A stretch of 64,000 bases of DNA, taken from NCBI GenBank assembly GCA_029247265.1, contig JAQWLN010000177.1, positions 1-64,000 on the forward strand, written 5' to 3'. Below are positions 10,001 through 19,730 of the stretch, piece by piece (the first letter of the stretch is position 1; each line of letters opens with the position of its first letter). Source of the DNA: Fuerstiella sp. GTDB lineage: Bacteria > Planctomycetota > Planctomycetia > Planctomycetales > Planctomycetaceae. The notes under the pieces were generated by a model. It worked only from the letters and a program-made list of their open reading frames with translations. It was not told where the DNA came from and did not search any database. The translations under genes and the position numbers were made by a program.

Positions 10001-13000
10001 TTGCGCTTGATTGAGCGCGATGGTGGAATTGATCGCTTTCAGAGACCCAAACGCGCTGACCGGCTGAATAGACGTGTTCACGGCGGTGGACAGAAGTTCG
10101 TTGTAAACTCCACCACCACGTGAAACGGCGATATTTGTTGAAACGGTCGCGTTAAGCAGCGTGAGGTTGCCATGATTAAAGACTCCACCACCGCGCGAGC
10201 CAGCCGTATTTCGCGAGATCGAAGAGTACGAAACATCAACCAGGCCAAGGTTGTAAATACCACCACCCTGATTATACGCCTCATTGTCGATGACGTTGAC
10301 ATCTGTCATTCGGACAATGGCTGCCGACCCCGCTGTGATGCCCGTTGCTGTGGTACGACCTTCAACAAAAATGCCGGCACCATCAAACGTCTCGCCGTTC
10401 TGAATCGTCAGATTGTCAAGAATCAATTCCACACCGGGGAAGACGTGGAAAACTCGATCAAGCTGAGCAGCATCGATGACCGTGTCCAGGGCTGTGGCAC
10501 CGGTCCCTCGGATCGTTAAATCATCACGAATATCAAGGTCACCAGTTAGTCCACTGTCTTCAAAACGACCAGCCCGTGTAAGCGTGTAGGTTCCGGGAGA
10601 AAGCGTCAGAACGTCAGCACCGGGATTCGCGTTCGTCTCCATGATTCCGGCACGGAGAGAACGATCACCATTGACGTCAGCAATGTTGCCGTCGTCAGGA
10701 ATGTTGTCGATGGTGTCGCCGAAGAACGATACGCTGTTGTTGACAGTCCATGATTCTGTTTCAGCACCAGCGACCACAAGGGGGGCCTGGTCGGTATCGA
10801 GGACGTCGGAATTCGCAACAACGAAAGTAAAGATGTAGTCACCGTTTTCCCCGGTCAGGGATGCCAGGTTCGTTACCTCATACGTCGCAGCATCGATAGC
10901 GTTGAAGATCGCTCCGCCCTGGCCGAACACATCCAGCGCCACGCCATCTCGAGTCAGTTGAAAATCGGCTTCGTCGACCCCGGTGACATCTTCACTGAAC
11001 GTCACAATCAGGTTGTTAATGGACGTGCCGATCGGATCCGGGGATACCTGAGTAATGCTTTGAATGAATGGATCTTGGTTGGCGATCGAAGCGGCCGCTG
11101 TTACGCCAGGGCTGGAAGCAGACACGGCACTTGCGCCGCCGGAAGCGGCCGCAGGTGCTGCTGCTGCGAACACAGGTGCTGGTCCGGGAGGAGCATCGAT
11201 GGTCAACGAATAGCTGCGAACAGTACCGTAGTTGAAACTCTTACCCGCCGTGGCGGCGAAAGCAACGTTTGACGATTCATCGCTGAGGACCTCAACAATA
11301 TAAGAACGCCCGGCTACGACGTTCACCGTAATTGTAGCCATGTTGCCAGCAGTGACCGTCGTGCGGACAGGCACACCGTTCGCCGCCTGGACCATCGCGA
11401 CTTCGGAGGACGATTCGTTGAGATCGATCTCGTAGATCAAAAAACTGAGGAAGTCGCCGTTCGCGTCTGTGGCTGACAGGTCGACGTCCAGCGCCCCAGT
11501 GCCAGCGGCAATGAATTGATAATAGTCCCGGTCACCTTTTCGATCGATGTTGAGATTACCACCAGTCGCCAGTGAGTTGACGAGAAAAGTACCAGACACT
11601 GGTGTCTGGACGCCCGTCAACGGGTTCAGCAGCAGTCGCGAAGCTCCCACGAACGCATCGTTTTCGTCAAGAGAGTCGGCCACAATGGGTGCTTCACCGG
11701 TCTGAACATCAAATACGTCGCCACGTTGCAGAGAGTATGGCGTGACGCCGGCAAAGCCCGGCTGGCTGACGCCCGTATCCCACTGATAATGTTCTTCCGC
11801 GAAAAACGGCGAAATGTTTACCGTGTCGAAGAAGTCGCTGTATCCGGATATCGTACCGGTCTGAGCGAAATTGTTGAAGTCGAAGTCTGATTCCACGCGC
11901 CATGTCGGTGTGCCCCAGCCGTCATAAGACCAGAAGCCACCAGGAGCGGGAAGTACCGGCTGAGAAGACGGTACGTCACCGACAGAGTTCAGAAAGCCCA
12001 GTGTTCGAGTGGAGTTGCGACGTCGCTCGGTACCACCACGGCCGCCACCGTCCGAAAAAATACCATCATCATTCGGGGCGGGATCGCCGTTGGCAGTTCT
12101 GGACTTGAAAAGACGCTCATTGTTATCGATGAAGGCAAAACCATTGATCACATCCAGAGAGTTACCCGAGTTGTCGCGAAACGACAGGTCCAGCCTGGAC
12201 AGTGGATCACGAAAGCCCTGGTTCCACCGGTACGCCGGATTGTCATCAATATGAAAATTAGTAGCACTTTGTTGCGGGACCAAAGAAGAAAAGTTGTCGA
12301 AGTACACATCGGCGCCAAAGTTGCCATCGAAGTTGTTCTTCCAGACTTCAGCGTCAACACCAGAGCGACCGAGTTCGTTTTCAGGGTTTGCGACGACAAT
12401 TCTACCAGAAGTGTCAGTCGTACCGACTCGCAGCACAAGTCCTCCCAGTGTCCCCGTTATCTGATCTGTGAGTTCGTGATAATCTGAAGTCGCCGTGGCG
12501 CTGTCATTACCAGCGCCGTCGACCGAAAAGTTCACCGGCACGGTGGACTGCACGGCCGCTGTGCCGTTGGATTCAATCAGGTTGTCCTGAACTCGCAATT
12601 CGATGTTTGGTGTTCGAGAGGCTATACCGCCGCTATTCGAGTATTCCACATCCAGTGGATCGGTGGGGCCGTTCTGAAGTTGAAAGTGAGTCGACGTGTT
12701 GACCACGTACACACCTGAATATCCATTACCGATGATTTCGTTTTCGACAAGTGTGATACGTGAGTCTTCGTTGAAACGGTTCAGAACATCAACACCGCGC
12801 TGACCGTTGTTCTTGATGTCAGATCTGGAAATGGACAGCGAAGAAATGTCCGGGTCAGGCAGCAGGTCCTGGCCACTGCCGAACTCAGGAGGTTCACGCA
12901 GGATATCGTCAGCCAGGTATTCAACACCGTCGCCGAGGTTATTACTAAGCTCGGCGTCCGTAATGATCACGTTGGTGTCACTGACAACTTCTTCGCCATG

Positions 13001-16000
13001 CAGGACATTGCCGCCCTCGGTCGCCACGAAGTGTCCGATGTCCACGCCGTCACCGGTGTTGAACGTGAAAAAGTTGCCCTGAGTCTGAATCACACGTCGA
13101 TGAGCTCTTTCACGGAGATACGGTCCCGCGTCCTGTACGATCTTCAACCCGTCCTCGCCATTGCCCGCGGGCGAATTCACGGCCCCGTAGTCCGATCGGT
13201 TGGCATCCAGTCGACCACCGAATTCATTGGCAAAGTTTTCGGTTACGTCACCGCTGCCCAGGCTGGCGGAAACGCCCTGCCCCAGCACCAGACCGCTCTG
13301 TCCATTCAACTGGAAGTCATTCCCCAGGGCGACGACGTCAATATCCTGACCACCAACTCGACGGTTGAAGATGTCATTAACATCGACATTGGAAATGATA
13401 CGGGCACCATCCGTGCCATTTCCAACAAAGTCGCTGCGCGTCCATGTGTACGTACCAAAGGCAGCTCCAACGCTTCGGAAGCCCGTCAACGTGTTGCCAT
13501 TCAGGTCGCTGTCGACAAAAGTAGCGTTGACGTTCAGGGTGTCGAAGAACGTCTCAGCATCAACGCTGAAGCCATCGCCGATGTTCTCAGAAATATTTGT
13601 ATCGGTTGCAATGAAGTTGATGTCCACCTGCTGAAAACCGTGGATGCCGATGCCTCCAGCGGCTCCCGTCGCCCCGGCCCCGTCATTGGGATTGAAGCCA
13701 TTGCCATTGACGCCGTTCTTCCTGACGGAACTTCCCGAAATGTCCAGGTCAACTCTGGCGTCGGCCTGAACATCGACACGTATGCCGTACTCTCCATTGT
13801 TGTCGATACGGCTGTTTCGAATCTTGAAATCCAGGCGATCTTTCACAGTGTTTTCAGCAAACAGGTCAAAACCGTCGCCGGCGTTGTTGGTCGCATCATT
13901 GTCGTCAAAAATTACCTGGTTCAGATCACCATCTTCGGTACGAAGAAAGTGGAACCCGTCCAAACCGCTGTTCAGGAAGGAGTTGCTGGTGATCTCCAGG
14001 TCCTGAATCTTCGTGCGGTCGGTCAGCGCAAATGACAAGCCGTTGCCCTCGTTGCCGCGGGCGTCAACGCCGATCTGGTTTTCTGCAATAATCGACTCAG
14101 ACAGAAAAGCGACCGCTTCAGAATTTCGAAGATCACTGGCTAGGCGAACAACAATACCGTCGCCTTCGGGAGTGCTGTTGTCATTGTCGTCGATGTTGGC
14201 GTTGATCCTGTTGCCCTGAATTTCAAATGATCCAGTCGCAAAGTCCAGTGCTTCAACGACAATACCAGCCTGAAGGTTGCTCTCAATCCGATTGCCGTCG
14301 GTGGTTGCTGTGCCAATGTTGACATTGAAACTGATATCCTTCTGGCCCGGCTGAGCCGTGGCGTCATTCGGATCCAGGGGCAACCCGGTGCCCAGGCCAA
14401 AACTGTGTGATTCTACGTGAATACCCTTCGCCTCATTTCCGGAAACGGTATTGAACACCAGATCGCCGTCGAAACGCGTGCCGGTGGTCAGATTTACATA
14501 GAAACCCGCCTGACCATTTCCACTGATCGAATTACCGGAAACGACCTGTGGCAAAGGATCGCCCGTAAAGGTGGCTTCCGCAAGTGGAATCCAGTACCCG
14601 GTCCCAAGACGATAAGCACCGTTCGCTGTTGATCCCTGCAGCGAGAAGGTGTGATCAGTCAGTCGCGTTACGGTCCATGTGCCGTTGGCTGCTGCGGTAA
14701 CGGTGTCGTCTAGGAGACTGACATCCACAATTCGAACCTCATCTCCTGTTGTCAACGCGTGAGCGAGAGAAGTTACGACGATTTCACCCGCGCTGCTGGC
14801 GCCTTCGATAACGTTCGTGGTCCAGGTGGCCAGTCCGCCGGAGGTGTCGTAGGTGCCGCCGGTCGTGACACCATCCAGTGAGAAGGTATCGTTGTTGACC
14901 ACCGTGATTGGAAATACCAGAGTGCCGCTGATCAGTGTTCCAGCCGCACCACTGACTCTGACTCGATCACCGGTCGCCAGGCCGTGAGCAAGTGAAGAGA
15001 TCTGTACGTCTGCTCCACCGCCAGGAAACTGAATGTCCTGTATCCGACCCTGCGGTTCTGTTGCCTGCACATCAATTTCAACAAGGCCACGTGCGTCGCC
15101 GCCAACTTGAATGTTTGGTACATACCACGATCCGCCACCAACATAAACGAAAGTCGCCGGAAGACCGCTGACGCCCTGAAGACTGAAGTTGTTGTTATCG
15201 ATCCTGGTGACGGTATGCCGACCGTTTCCAGGGTGGTTGACTGTCGGATCATCATTGACCATTCCCTGAACGATGATCTCGTCACCGGTCTGCAGTTGAT
15301 GGTTCGTGGAAGTGATGATGACCGGACTGCCGTCTATCGCTGCTTCCACCAGGCCGGTTCGGCTCACGGACGGTTGAAAGTTAACACCGTGGCCGCTGTT
15401 GCCGCCAATCGTGTTGTCGATCACGCCTCCTGTGAAATTGCTGTCCAGCAAATCAAATCGCAGGCCATCCTGCCCACCAGAGACGACAGTGTTTTCCTTG
15501 ATGACAGCGGACACATCGCTTTGCTGGTGCGCGTCTACGTAAACGCCGTGCCCCGCGACGCCGGTGATCAAGTTGTTTGTGATCACAGCGTTCGTTAATG
15601 GCGAATTCGTCAGGTTAAGATTGATACCGTGGAAATTGGCGGCCGCTCCGGATCCGCGAGCGAAGACTGACGCATTAAAGACGTTGGCGTCGCCAATCAT
15701 CGTTCCTGAGACCTGCTTAGGCCCGCTGGTCAATCCGGCGCTAAAGGAAAAGTCGACCTGAGCGCCAATCAGATCACGGCCAAACACACTCAGGTCAATG
15801 GGCGGATCCCCAGGTATTGCCGGTGCGTCGTCCACGTCGACGACAAACAGAAATGTTTCGCTGGGACTGGAGTCGAAGTCAGTAAAATCGATCGTCAGGA
15901 CCTGATTGTTGCTGCTCAGAACCCCAGTACCCGCCCCGGTGAGCGTACCGGTGTTGGTACCACTGCTGTTATTTACCGCTTGATATGTGTTGGCCTCGAA

Positions 16001-16879
16001 CACCAGGCCAAGAGGTCGCAGGTCCAGGACGAATTGTGTCAGAAACTCGCCGTCGCCGGCATTGTTCGTCAATTCGAACGGCTGGACAAAAGTATCTCCT
16101 TCGGCCCGGAACGACACGTCCGCTCCCGGTTCGTTGCCAATGACGTTGTTCGAGATATTCAGACCGTCAACCGGCGCATCAGCAAGGTTGACCAAAACAG
16201 CATCGCGATTGAGAGCACTGATTTCGCCGTTGTTGATAATCCGAAAATCGTCAGCTGTACTGCCACTGGCAACGTTCAGCAGCACTCCCGTGACATTAGT
16301 AGGCGCCACGATCTGATTCTCAGTGACGACGCCATGGGCGATGTCCGATCCATTAACCGCCGTAATGCTGACGCCCGGCAGCAGCGAGTCCTCGACAGTC
16401 ACCGCGTGTGAATCCGAGTTGTCCAAAGACAGGTTGATGCCGTTACCGGTCCCAGCGTTCACGCTGATGTCTTCCAGGGCGATCGTCCGATTGCCAGTGA
16501 CATTCGTCAGGCTGATGTCGATGGCAGTACCATTGAACGCGTTGACATCGATAGACTCGATCGCTAGGCGAGTCAGGGCAATACCTGATAAGTCGATGGA
16601 AATACCGTCGCCCGTGGAATTTATCGCGACGTCCTCGATCACCAGCGTGTCGTGTGTGCCGAGATCACTGTTTGCGACCGACAAAGTGCCAGTCGCGTCA
16701 ACGAAGGCGTCGACGTTCGTGCTGTTAATGACCAGAGCAGTCAGCAAAGTACGGCTTTCCAGCATCTCGCCGGAACTGACACGCGTTTTCCGGGATGCAC
16801 CACTTCGCCGTGAGCCGGGATCGTGGGCAGACCCTAAAAGATGTCGTTTAGCCGTTGCAAGCCAAGTGTTGAGATGCAT
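7046..16879 (-). CDS. Giant (3277 aa) secreted mosaic protein: LEPR-XLL-like N-terminus, parallel beta-helix repeats, FCCH-like repeats, Pmp-like region, PKD-like and Fn3-like repeats, basic C-terminal tail
   Basis: N-terminus ..SSGEMLESRTLLTALV; many beta-helix-type repeats (IENNxI/GNSGHGVNF..); GGGIYN/GGGVFNHG repeats; repeated YELWVNN...FRVWVRAxDxxGxxxxWS units; C-terminus SASLLGFALASMTLKRRRKED. Confidence 0.9.
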   Translation of the reverse strand: MHLNTWLATAKRHLLGSAHDPGSRRSGASRKTRVSSGEMLESRTLLTALVINSTNVDAFVDATGTLSVANSDLGTHDTLVIEDVAINSTGDGISIDLSGIALTRLAIESIDVNAFNGTAIDISLTNVTGNRTIALEDISVNAGTGNGINLSLDNSDSHAVTVEDSLLPGVSITAVNGSDIAHGVVTENQIVAPTNVTGVLLNVASGSTADDFRIINNGEISALNRDAVLVNLADAPVDGLNISNNVIGNEPGADVSFRAEGDTFVQPFELTNNAGDGEFLTQFVLDLRPLGLVFEANTYQAVNNSSGTNTGTLTGAGTGVLSSNNQVLTIDFTDFDSSPSETFLFVVDVDDAPAIPGDPPIDLSVFGRDLIGAQVDFSFSAGLTSGPKQVSGTMIGDANVFNASVFARGSGAAANFHGINLNLTNSPLTNAVITNNLITGVAGHGVYVDAHQQSDVSAVIKENTVVSGGQDGLRFDLLDSNFTGGVIDNTIGGNSGHGVNFQPSVSRTGLVEAAIDGSPVIITSTNHQLQTGDEIIVQGMVNDDPTVNHPGNGRHTVTRIDNNNFSLQGVSGLPATFVYVGGGSWYVPNIQVGGDARGLVEIDVQATEPQGRIQDIQFPGGGADVQISSLAHGLATGDRVRVSGAAGTLISGTLVFPITVVNNDTFSLDGVTTGGTYDTSGGLATWTTNVIEGASSAGEIVVTSLAHALTTGDEVRIVDVSLLDDTVTAAANGTWTVTRLTDHTFSLQGSTANGAYRLGTGYWIPLAEATFTGDPLPQVVSGNSISGNGQAGFYVNLTTGTRFDGDLVFNTVSGNEAKGIHVESHSFGLGTGLPLDPNDATAQPGQKDISFNVNIGTATTDGNRIESNLQAGIVVEALDFATGSFEIQGNRINANIDDNDNSTPEGDGIVVRLASDLRNSEAVAFLSESIIAENQIGVDARGNEGNGLSFALTDRTKIQDLEITSNSFLNSGLDGFHFLRTEDGDLNQVIFDDNDATNNAGDGFDLFAENTVKDRLDFKIRNSRIDNNGEYGIRVDVQADARVDLDISGSSVRKNGVNGNGFNPNDGAGATGAAGGIGIHGFQQVDINFIATDTNISENIGDGFSVDAETFFDTLNVNATFVDSDLNGNTLTGFRSVGAAFGTYTWTRSDFVGNGTDGARIISNVDVNDIFNRRVGGQDIDVVALGNDFQLNGQSGLVLGQGVSASLGSGDVTENFANEFGGRLDANRSDYGAVNSPAGNGEDGLKIVQDAGPYLRERAHRRVIQTQGNFFTFNTGDGVDIGHFVATEGGNVLHGEEVVSDTNVIITDAELSNNLGDGVEYLADDILREPPEFGSGQDLLPDPDISSLSISRSDIKNNGQRGVDVLNRFNEDSRITLVENEIIGNGYSGVYVVNTSTHFQLQNGPTDPLDVEYSNSGGIASRTPNIELRVQDNLIESNGTAAVQSTVPVNFSVDGAGNDSATATSDYHELTDQITGTLGGLVLRVGTTDTSGRIVVANPENELGRSGVDAEVWKNNFDGNFGADVYFDNFSSLVPQQSATNFHIDDNPAYRWNQGFRDPLSRLDLSFRDNSGNSLDVINGFAFIDNNERLFKSRTANGDPAPNDDGIFSDGGGRGGTERRRNSTRTLGFLNSVGDVPSSQPVLPAPGGFWSYDGWGTPTWRVESDFDFNNFAQTGTISGYSDFFDTVNISPFFAEEHYQWDTGVSQPGFAGVTPYSLQRGDVFDVQTGEAPIVADSLDENDAFVGASRLLLNPLTGVQTPVSGTFLVNSLATGGNLNIDRKGDRDYYQFIAAGTGALDVDLSATDANGDFLSFLIYEIDLNESSSEVAMVQAANGVPVRTTVTAGNMATITVNVVAGRSYIVEVLSDESSNVAFAATAGKSFNYGTVRSYSLTIDAPPGPAPVFAAAAPAAASGGASAVSASSPGVTAAASIANQDPFIQSITQVSPDPIGTSINNLIVTFSEDVTGVDEADFQLTRDGVALDVFGQGGAIFNAIDAATYEVTNLASLTGENGDYIFTFVVANSDVLDTDQAPLVVAGAETESWTVNNSVSFFGDTIDNIPDDGNIADVNGDRSLRAGIMETNANPGADVLTLSPGTYTLTRAGRFEDSGLTGDLDIRDDLTIRGTGATALDTVIDAAQLDRVFHVFPGVELILDNLTIQNGETFDGAGIFVEGRTTATGITAGSAAIVRMTDVNVIDNEAYNQGGGIYNLGLVDVSYSSISRNTAGSRGGGVFNHGNLTLLNATVSTNIAVSRGGGVYNELLSTAVNTSIQPVSAFGSLKAINSTIALNQAQAAGGGIYQESFSTVQLGNTIVDQNTALTSADLFGPISSLGFNFIGVLDGTPEQSLLLTSDTAANLTAGVTTAGLNALSTSPHNGTWLHTLAANAFVIDAGSRAIFTTELQIPDTDAAVIAESDQGHTALSPRLVEGNDDGIFAIDIGASEFFVSQPVAIITATPNPAGVNENVSFDGAGSTHTLTPGTVRIVSYEWDFDYDGITFTADATGQTATHAYSALGAFTAALRVTDDVAATDISTLVLNVAAPSAPVIISPLSAGTSDLTPTISWQSGTGTFSLQVVNVDTGLTVINETNLTATSFTPATNLVPGNYEAIVTASNASGFASSDPYPFIVQRMTLIDPLNFDIEFDTSPEFTFTAIPDADRYQVWVSQLDPDDRTSTIAIPINESFIDAQQALVVGTTQAVWEPSNRLTEGFFRVWVRAFDDTGNAGAWSAASQFQITRPSITGPEPVTRLTLDDTPTITWSDVGANQYEIWLSQLNGTITDSGGNTVTLTSSQLITNEIVSGATSYTPTSLLGNGDFRVWVRAIDDDGEAGLWSDQYDFTKNRNQGPVLISPIQGATTTDRTPIFEWQAIAGATHYELWVNNSNTQTPRIIHNTNVPHVEGATSIYYTDSSVVLRNATYRWWVRAFNEDSGAAAWSSSETFWVPTPVMTAPVGVVASTNRPTFTWTGVPEYVRYELWVNNDTTNQSRVIYEPDLTDVTFTAQLPLLNGDFRAWVRGHDIDGNASQWSNPITFSVNSTISNAPTALTPQRFTTDNTPTFEWSTLPNLTTYEIFVKNMLATGQPTVLNELVTPVIDPNTGNATYTTTNTLVVGTYRWWIRGVNADGTPGPWSQPLDFRVAAAEQPAGLGDNSFDPETFVASISNKQWSDDLVSITVHPAAVVAARLVEESEASVEVSNEDMPHHDLDTIMDELATADWWDTPFTDAEEAASLPNENGSSEVLSSAVSVSPDTATSNDRKSASLLGFALASMTLKRRRKED

Positions 16880-17646
16880 TTGAAGTACCCAACAGGGAGT
16901 CAGAAAAGACAGAGATAGACGTAAGTGACCATCAACCGAACACGGGACACCGAAGTGTACAGAGCGCTCACGAGCGCACTGCGATCCTTACAATCAGGAT
17001 GTTCCCATCTCTAAGTTCGGTTTATGCCGCTTTTTCGGTTTAGGAAATCTGGTCAAGCAGACCGGCAAAAACCAGGAAATGTAAACGAGCAGACGCTGGC
17101 TGGTGGTGTTTCCAACAAGCGGAGTCGCCGGAATCCTTCGCGTTGCGGATTCCGCTGACAGTTTTAACGGAAGAATGCATCCGCCCGAATGCCATTGGAG
17201 GCGTGTTAGCAGCAGCTCCATTCAGGCATTGCTGGCCATTATTCACTTATCGCAAAGCCATTGTTAGAAACGGCTTAGGGTCTTTATGGCCAAACGGTCG
17301 GAAAAAGCAAAACAGCAGGTCCGGTTATGCAAAGCCATTTCGATGTGCTTTGTACCGGCTCCTGAAAGATTTTTCACCAAGCGACACATCCGAACACCAG
17401 CAGCCGGCTTGTGCGGTGTTGAGCTGGAAAAGCAAGAAGTTCAGCCTAAGCACCAAGAGCGTTTGCACCACTTCGAACTTTTTCAGCTCACCCGCACTTT
17501 TTCCTCATCAGTGAAATGCTGTCCTGGCTTGATAAGCGGGACTAGTCATTGACTGCAGCAAAGTCTGCATGAGTCGGGTTCCTCTTCCCGAAATTGCCGG
17601 TTTTTGCTAAACCACCTTTTCTGTTGTCGATCTGCAGGGAAGCGTG

Positions 17647-19215
17647 ATGGAATATCTCATACTCGGTTTGGTTTTCCTGCTGTGCCTCAGGTTCCTCGCC
17701 ATGATGTTTGGCGAACGATTAAGCCTGCTGGGATTTGTTGAAGGCAAGTGGCTGACGGCGCCTTTCGAATTGGCCGCTCAGTCCTGGGACATGGTGTGTG
17801 AGGCAGTCGATCGGATCTGGTGCTTCGTATTCGATCACTTCTGGTGGGTCACAGCCACGGTATCCGGTGGAGTCGGCGTTTTACTCATCGCCCTGCTTAT
17901 GGCGAGTGGTCTTTCTCAGGAAGCCAGGGCTGTTCGCAATGAACAGGCTGCTGTCATGAATGTTGGCAGTGTTCTGGACCATACGCCCGTCCTTGAACCT
18001 GATCGTGTTCTGTTGACGAAAGCGAAGGACGACAACCAGGCTCTTACGTCGCAGCTAATCTATCAGAGATCGTCGCGGGACTGGTTGCAGGCTCCGTTTA
18101 CCCGTCCTCCTGTCGTTTCCGATATCCCCTCCCACCGTTATTTGATGCCCGAACGGCCAGTCGGGGAAGGACGTCCGTCCGATGATCAGTGGCCACGTTC
18201 GTCAGGAAGCCGTTTGCAGCTTTCGATGGAACCGTTTCTGGAACGCCGCGGCCGCCCCGTACACTCCAGGCTTCTAGGCGACCTGATTCAACAGGCCGTG
18301 ATGTCTCTGCGGCATGACGACTGGAGAACATTCAGTGCCACGCGCTCCTTTGCCAGGGGGGTGACCCCCGCTGAACTTCGGCAGGACTCAGAGGTTGCAG
18401 TCGAGGATCTGTCGTCCGCGGTCCGGGTTTTCGCTGGTGAGTTCATTTCGAGGAATCAGATAGAAGTGGAAAAAAGTACGCCGAATCGGTCGTCCGGAAA
18501 CCTCTTTGACATCGAAATTCGCATTACCAATACGGGCCGGGAAAGAGTAGACGGGCTGCTTGTTCGCGAATTGCTTCCGCGAACGTGGGTTCCCGTGAAC
18601 GTTCAGCCTCAGGCTGTTTACCGGGATTCCGTTGTGATGTGGCTGGTCAGTCTTGATCCGTGGAAGGAACAGGTTCTGCAGCTACAAGTGAAGGCAGATG
18701 AACCAGGTTCAAGTCAGTCCGTCACCGAAGTTTCCGCGTCAGCAGCCGTCAGGGCCTCCGTGCCAGTGAGTGGAGAGCTGCTGCGGCGACCAACGCCGAA
18801 CGAACCACCGGATTACGAAAGAAGCCTGCCAATAGTAGAGCTGCCGGAAGTCCGGTTAACACTGGAGAAGCTGCCATCGACAGTGATCGTAGGTAAGTGG
18901 GTGGACGTCCGTTTTCGAGTCAAAAACGTGGGAACTGCTCCGGCAGAGGGTGTGTCTCTTCGTATTGATCTTCCTCACGGCCTAGACCATCGTACGCTGG
19001 AAGCCAGCGACACGAATCGTCTGGTGGAATCGAATGTAGCGCAGCTACAGGTGAATGAAAGCAGGTCTATGACGCTGTCCGTGCGGGCGACTTCCAGCGG
19101 GCGACTTCTGTCGATAGCCCAGCTCATGCTGCAGGATAAAGAGCTGGACCTCCGCGATTTTGAAATCGTCGCAGAGGAAGCGCCACCAATCATGCCCGTG
19201 CCGGATTTCAACTAA
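17647..19215 (+). CDS. Membrane-anchored protein with DUF11-like repeats
   Basis: N-terminal TM segments (ILGLVFLLCLRFLAMMF, VGVLLIALLMASG); DUF11-like blocks FDIEIRITNTGRERVDGLLVRELLPRTW.. and VDVRFRVKNVGTAPAEGVSLRIDLPHGL. ORF track starts at GTG 17644; ATG at 17647. Confidence 0.65.
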   Translation: MEYLILGLVFLLCLRFLAMMFGERLSLLGFVEGKWLTAPFELAAQSWDMVCEAVDRIWCFVFDHFWWVTATVSGGVGVLLIALLMASGLSQEARAVRNEQAAVMNVGSVLDHTPVLEPDRVLLTKAKDDNQALTSQLIYQRSSRDWLQAPFTRPPVVSDIPSHRYLMPERPVGEGRPSDDQWPRSSGSRLQLSMEPFLERRGRPVHSRLLGDLIQQAVMSLRHDDWRTFSATRSFARGVTPAELRQDSEVAVEDLSSAVRVFAGEFISRNQIEVEKSTPNRSSGNLFDIEIRITNTGRERVDGLLVRELLPRTWVPVNVQPQAVYRDSVVMWLVSLDPWKEQVLQLQVKADEPGSSQSVTEVSASAAVRASVPVSGELLRRPTPNEPPDYERSLPIVELPEVRLTLEKLPSTVIVGKWVDVRFRVKNVGTAPAEGVSLRIDLPHGLDHRTLEASDTNRLVESNVAQLQVNESRSMTLSVRATSSGRLLSIAQLMLQDKELDLRDFEIVAEEAPPIMPVPDFN

Positions 19216-19730
19216 ACGACCTGCCGTAAAGCGCTGATGCACAGCCATGATGTCCTGATAAATCATGTTGCGGTGGCTGTTTAGATCTTTGCTCGTTCCG
19301 CTGCGGAATCCATGTTCAGTCACGCGCCAGCGGCTCAGCGTTTTTCCACCATCCGGTGTTTTCGTGAAGATTGGGCGAAACAATCGGGCGCACTGGTTGT
19401 TGACTCAGTAGCGCGACGACCGGTTCGTAGCGCTCGGTTTACTTTCGGTCTGATCACGAATCGACAACAATGAAAAACGTCAGCGTTTTCCCACAAAGCG
19501 TGACGTTTGCACCGCTGGTCCCAGCGGCGGATTGTGAGAAGTCTCACATGTCGGCGGTGGGCATACCGCGTTCCAGAGTCTCTGGTCCAGGGAATTCGCT
19601 GGAGCTGACGAAGGACAGACGTTTATCAGGCACATGCATGCCGGTCGGGGTTGAGTGGAATCGGATTACCGTTTTTTTGCAGGCTTCGGTTGTTCGGCCC
19701 GCTCAACCCCAACAACATGCATGTGCTTTT

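Noticed and set aside
12998-14035. 345-aa plus-strand ORF antisense to the giant LEPR-XLL gene
   Set aside because: Lies wholly opposite a strongly supported repeat protein; the translation has no recognisable domain and fits antisense read-through of a high-GC, biased-codon gene. Same for other antisense ORFs at 7134-7621, 15107-15598 and 16323-16883.
16884-17640. Long intergenic region before the DUF11-like gene as a possible ncRNA locus
   Set aside because: No clear stable stem-loop set, promoter, or family signature could be established by eye.
19216-19560. Minus-strand reading TPDGGKTLSRWRVTEHGFRSGTSKDLNSHRNMIYQDIMAVHQRF as a gene remnant
   Set aside because: Looks protein-like but I could not match it to any family and it is short; not enough support to call a pseudogene.
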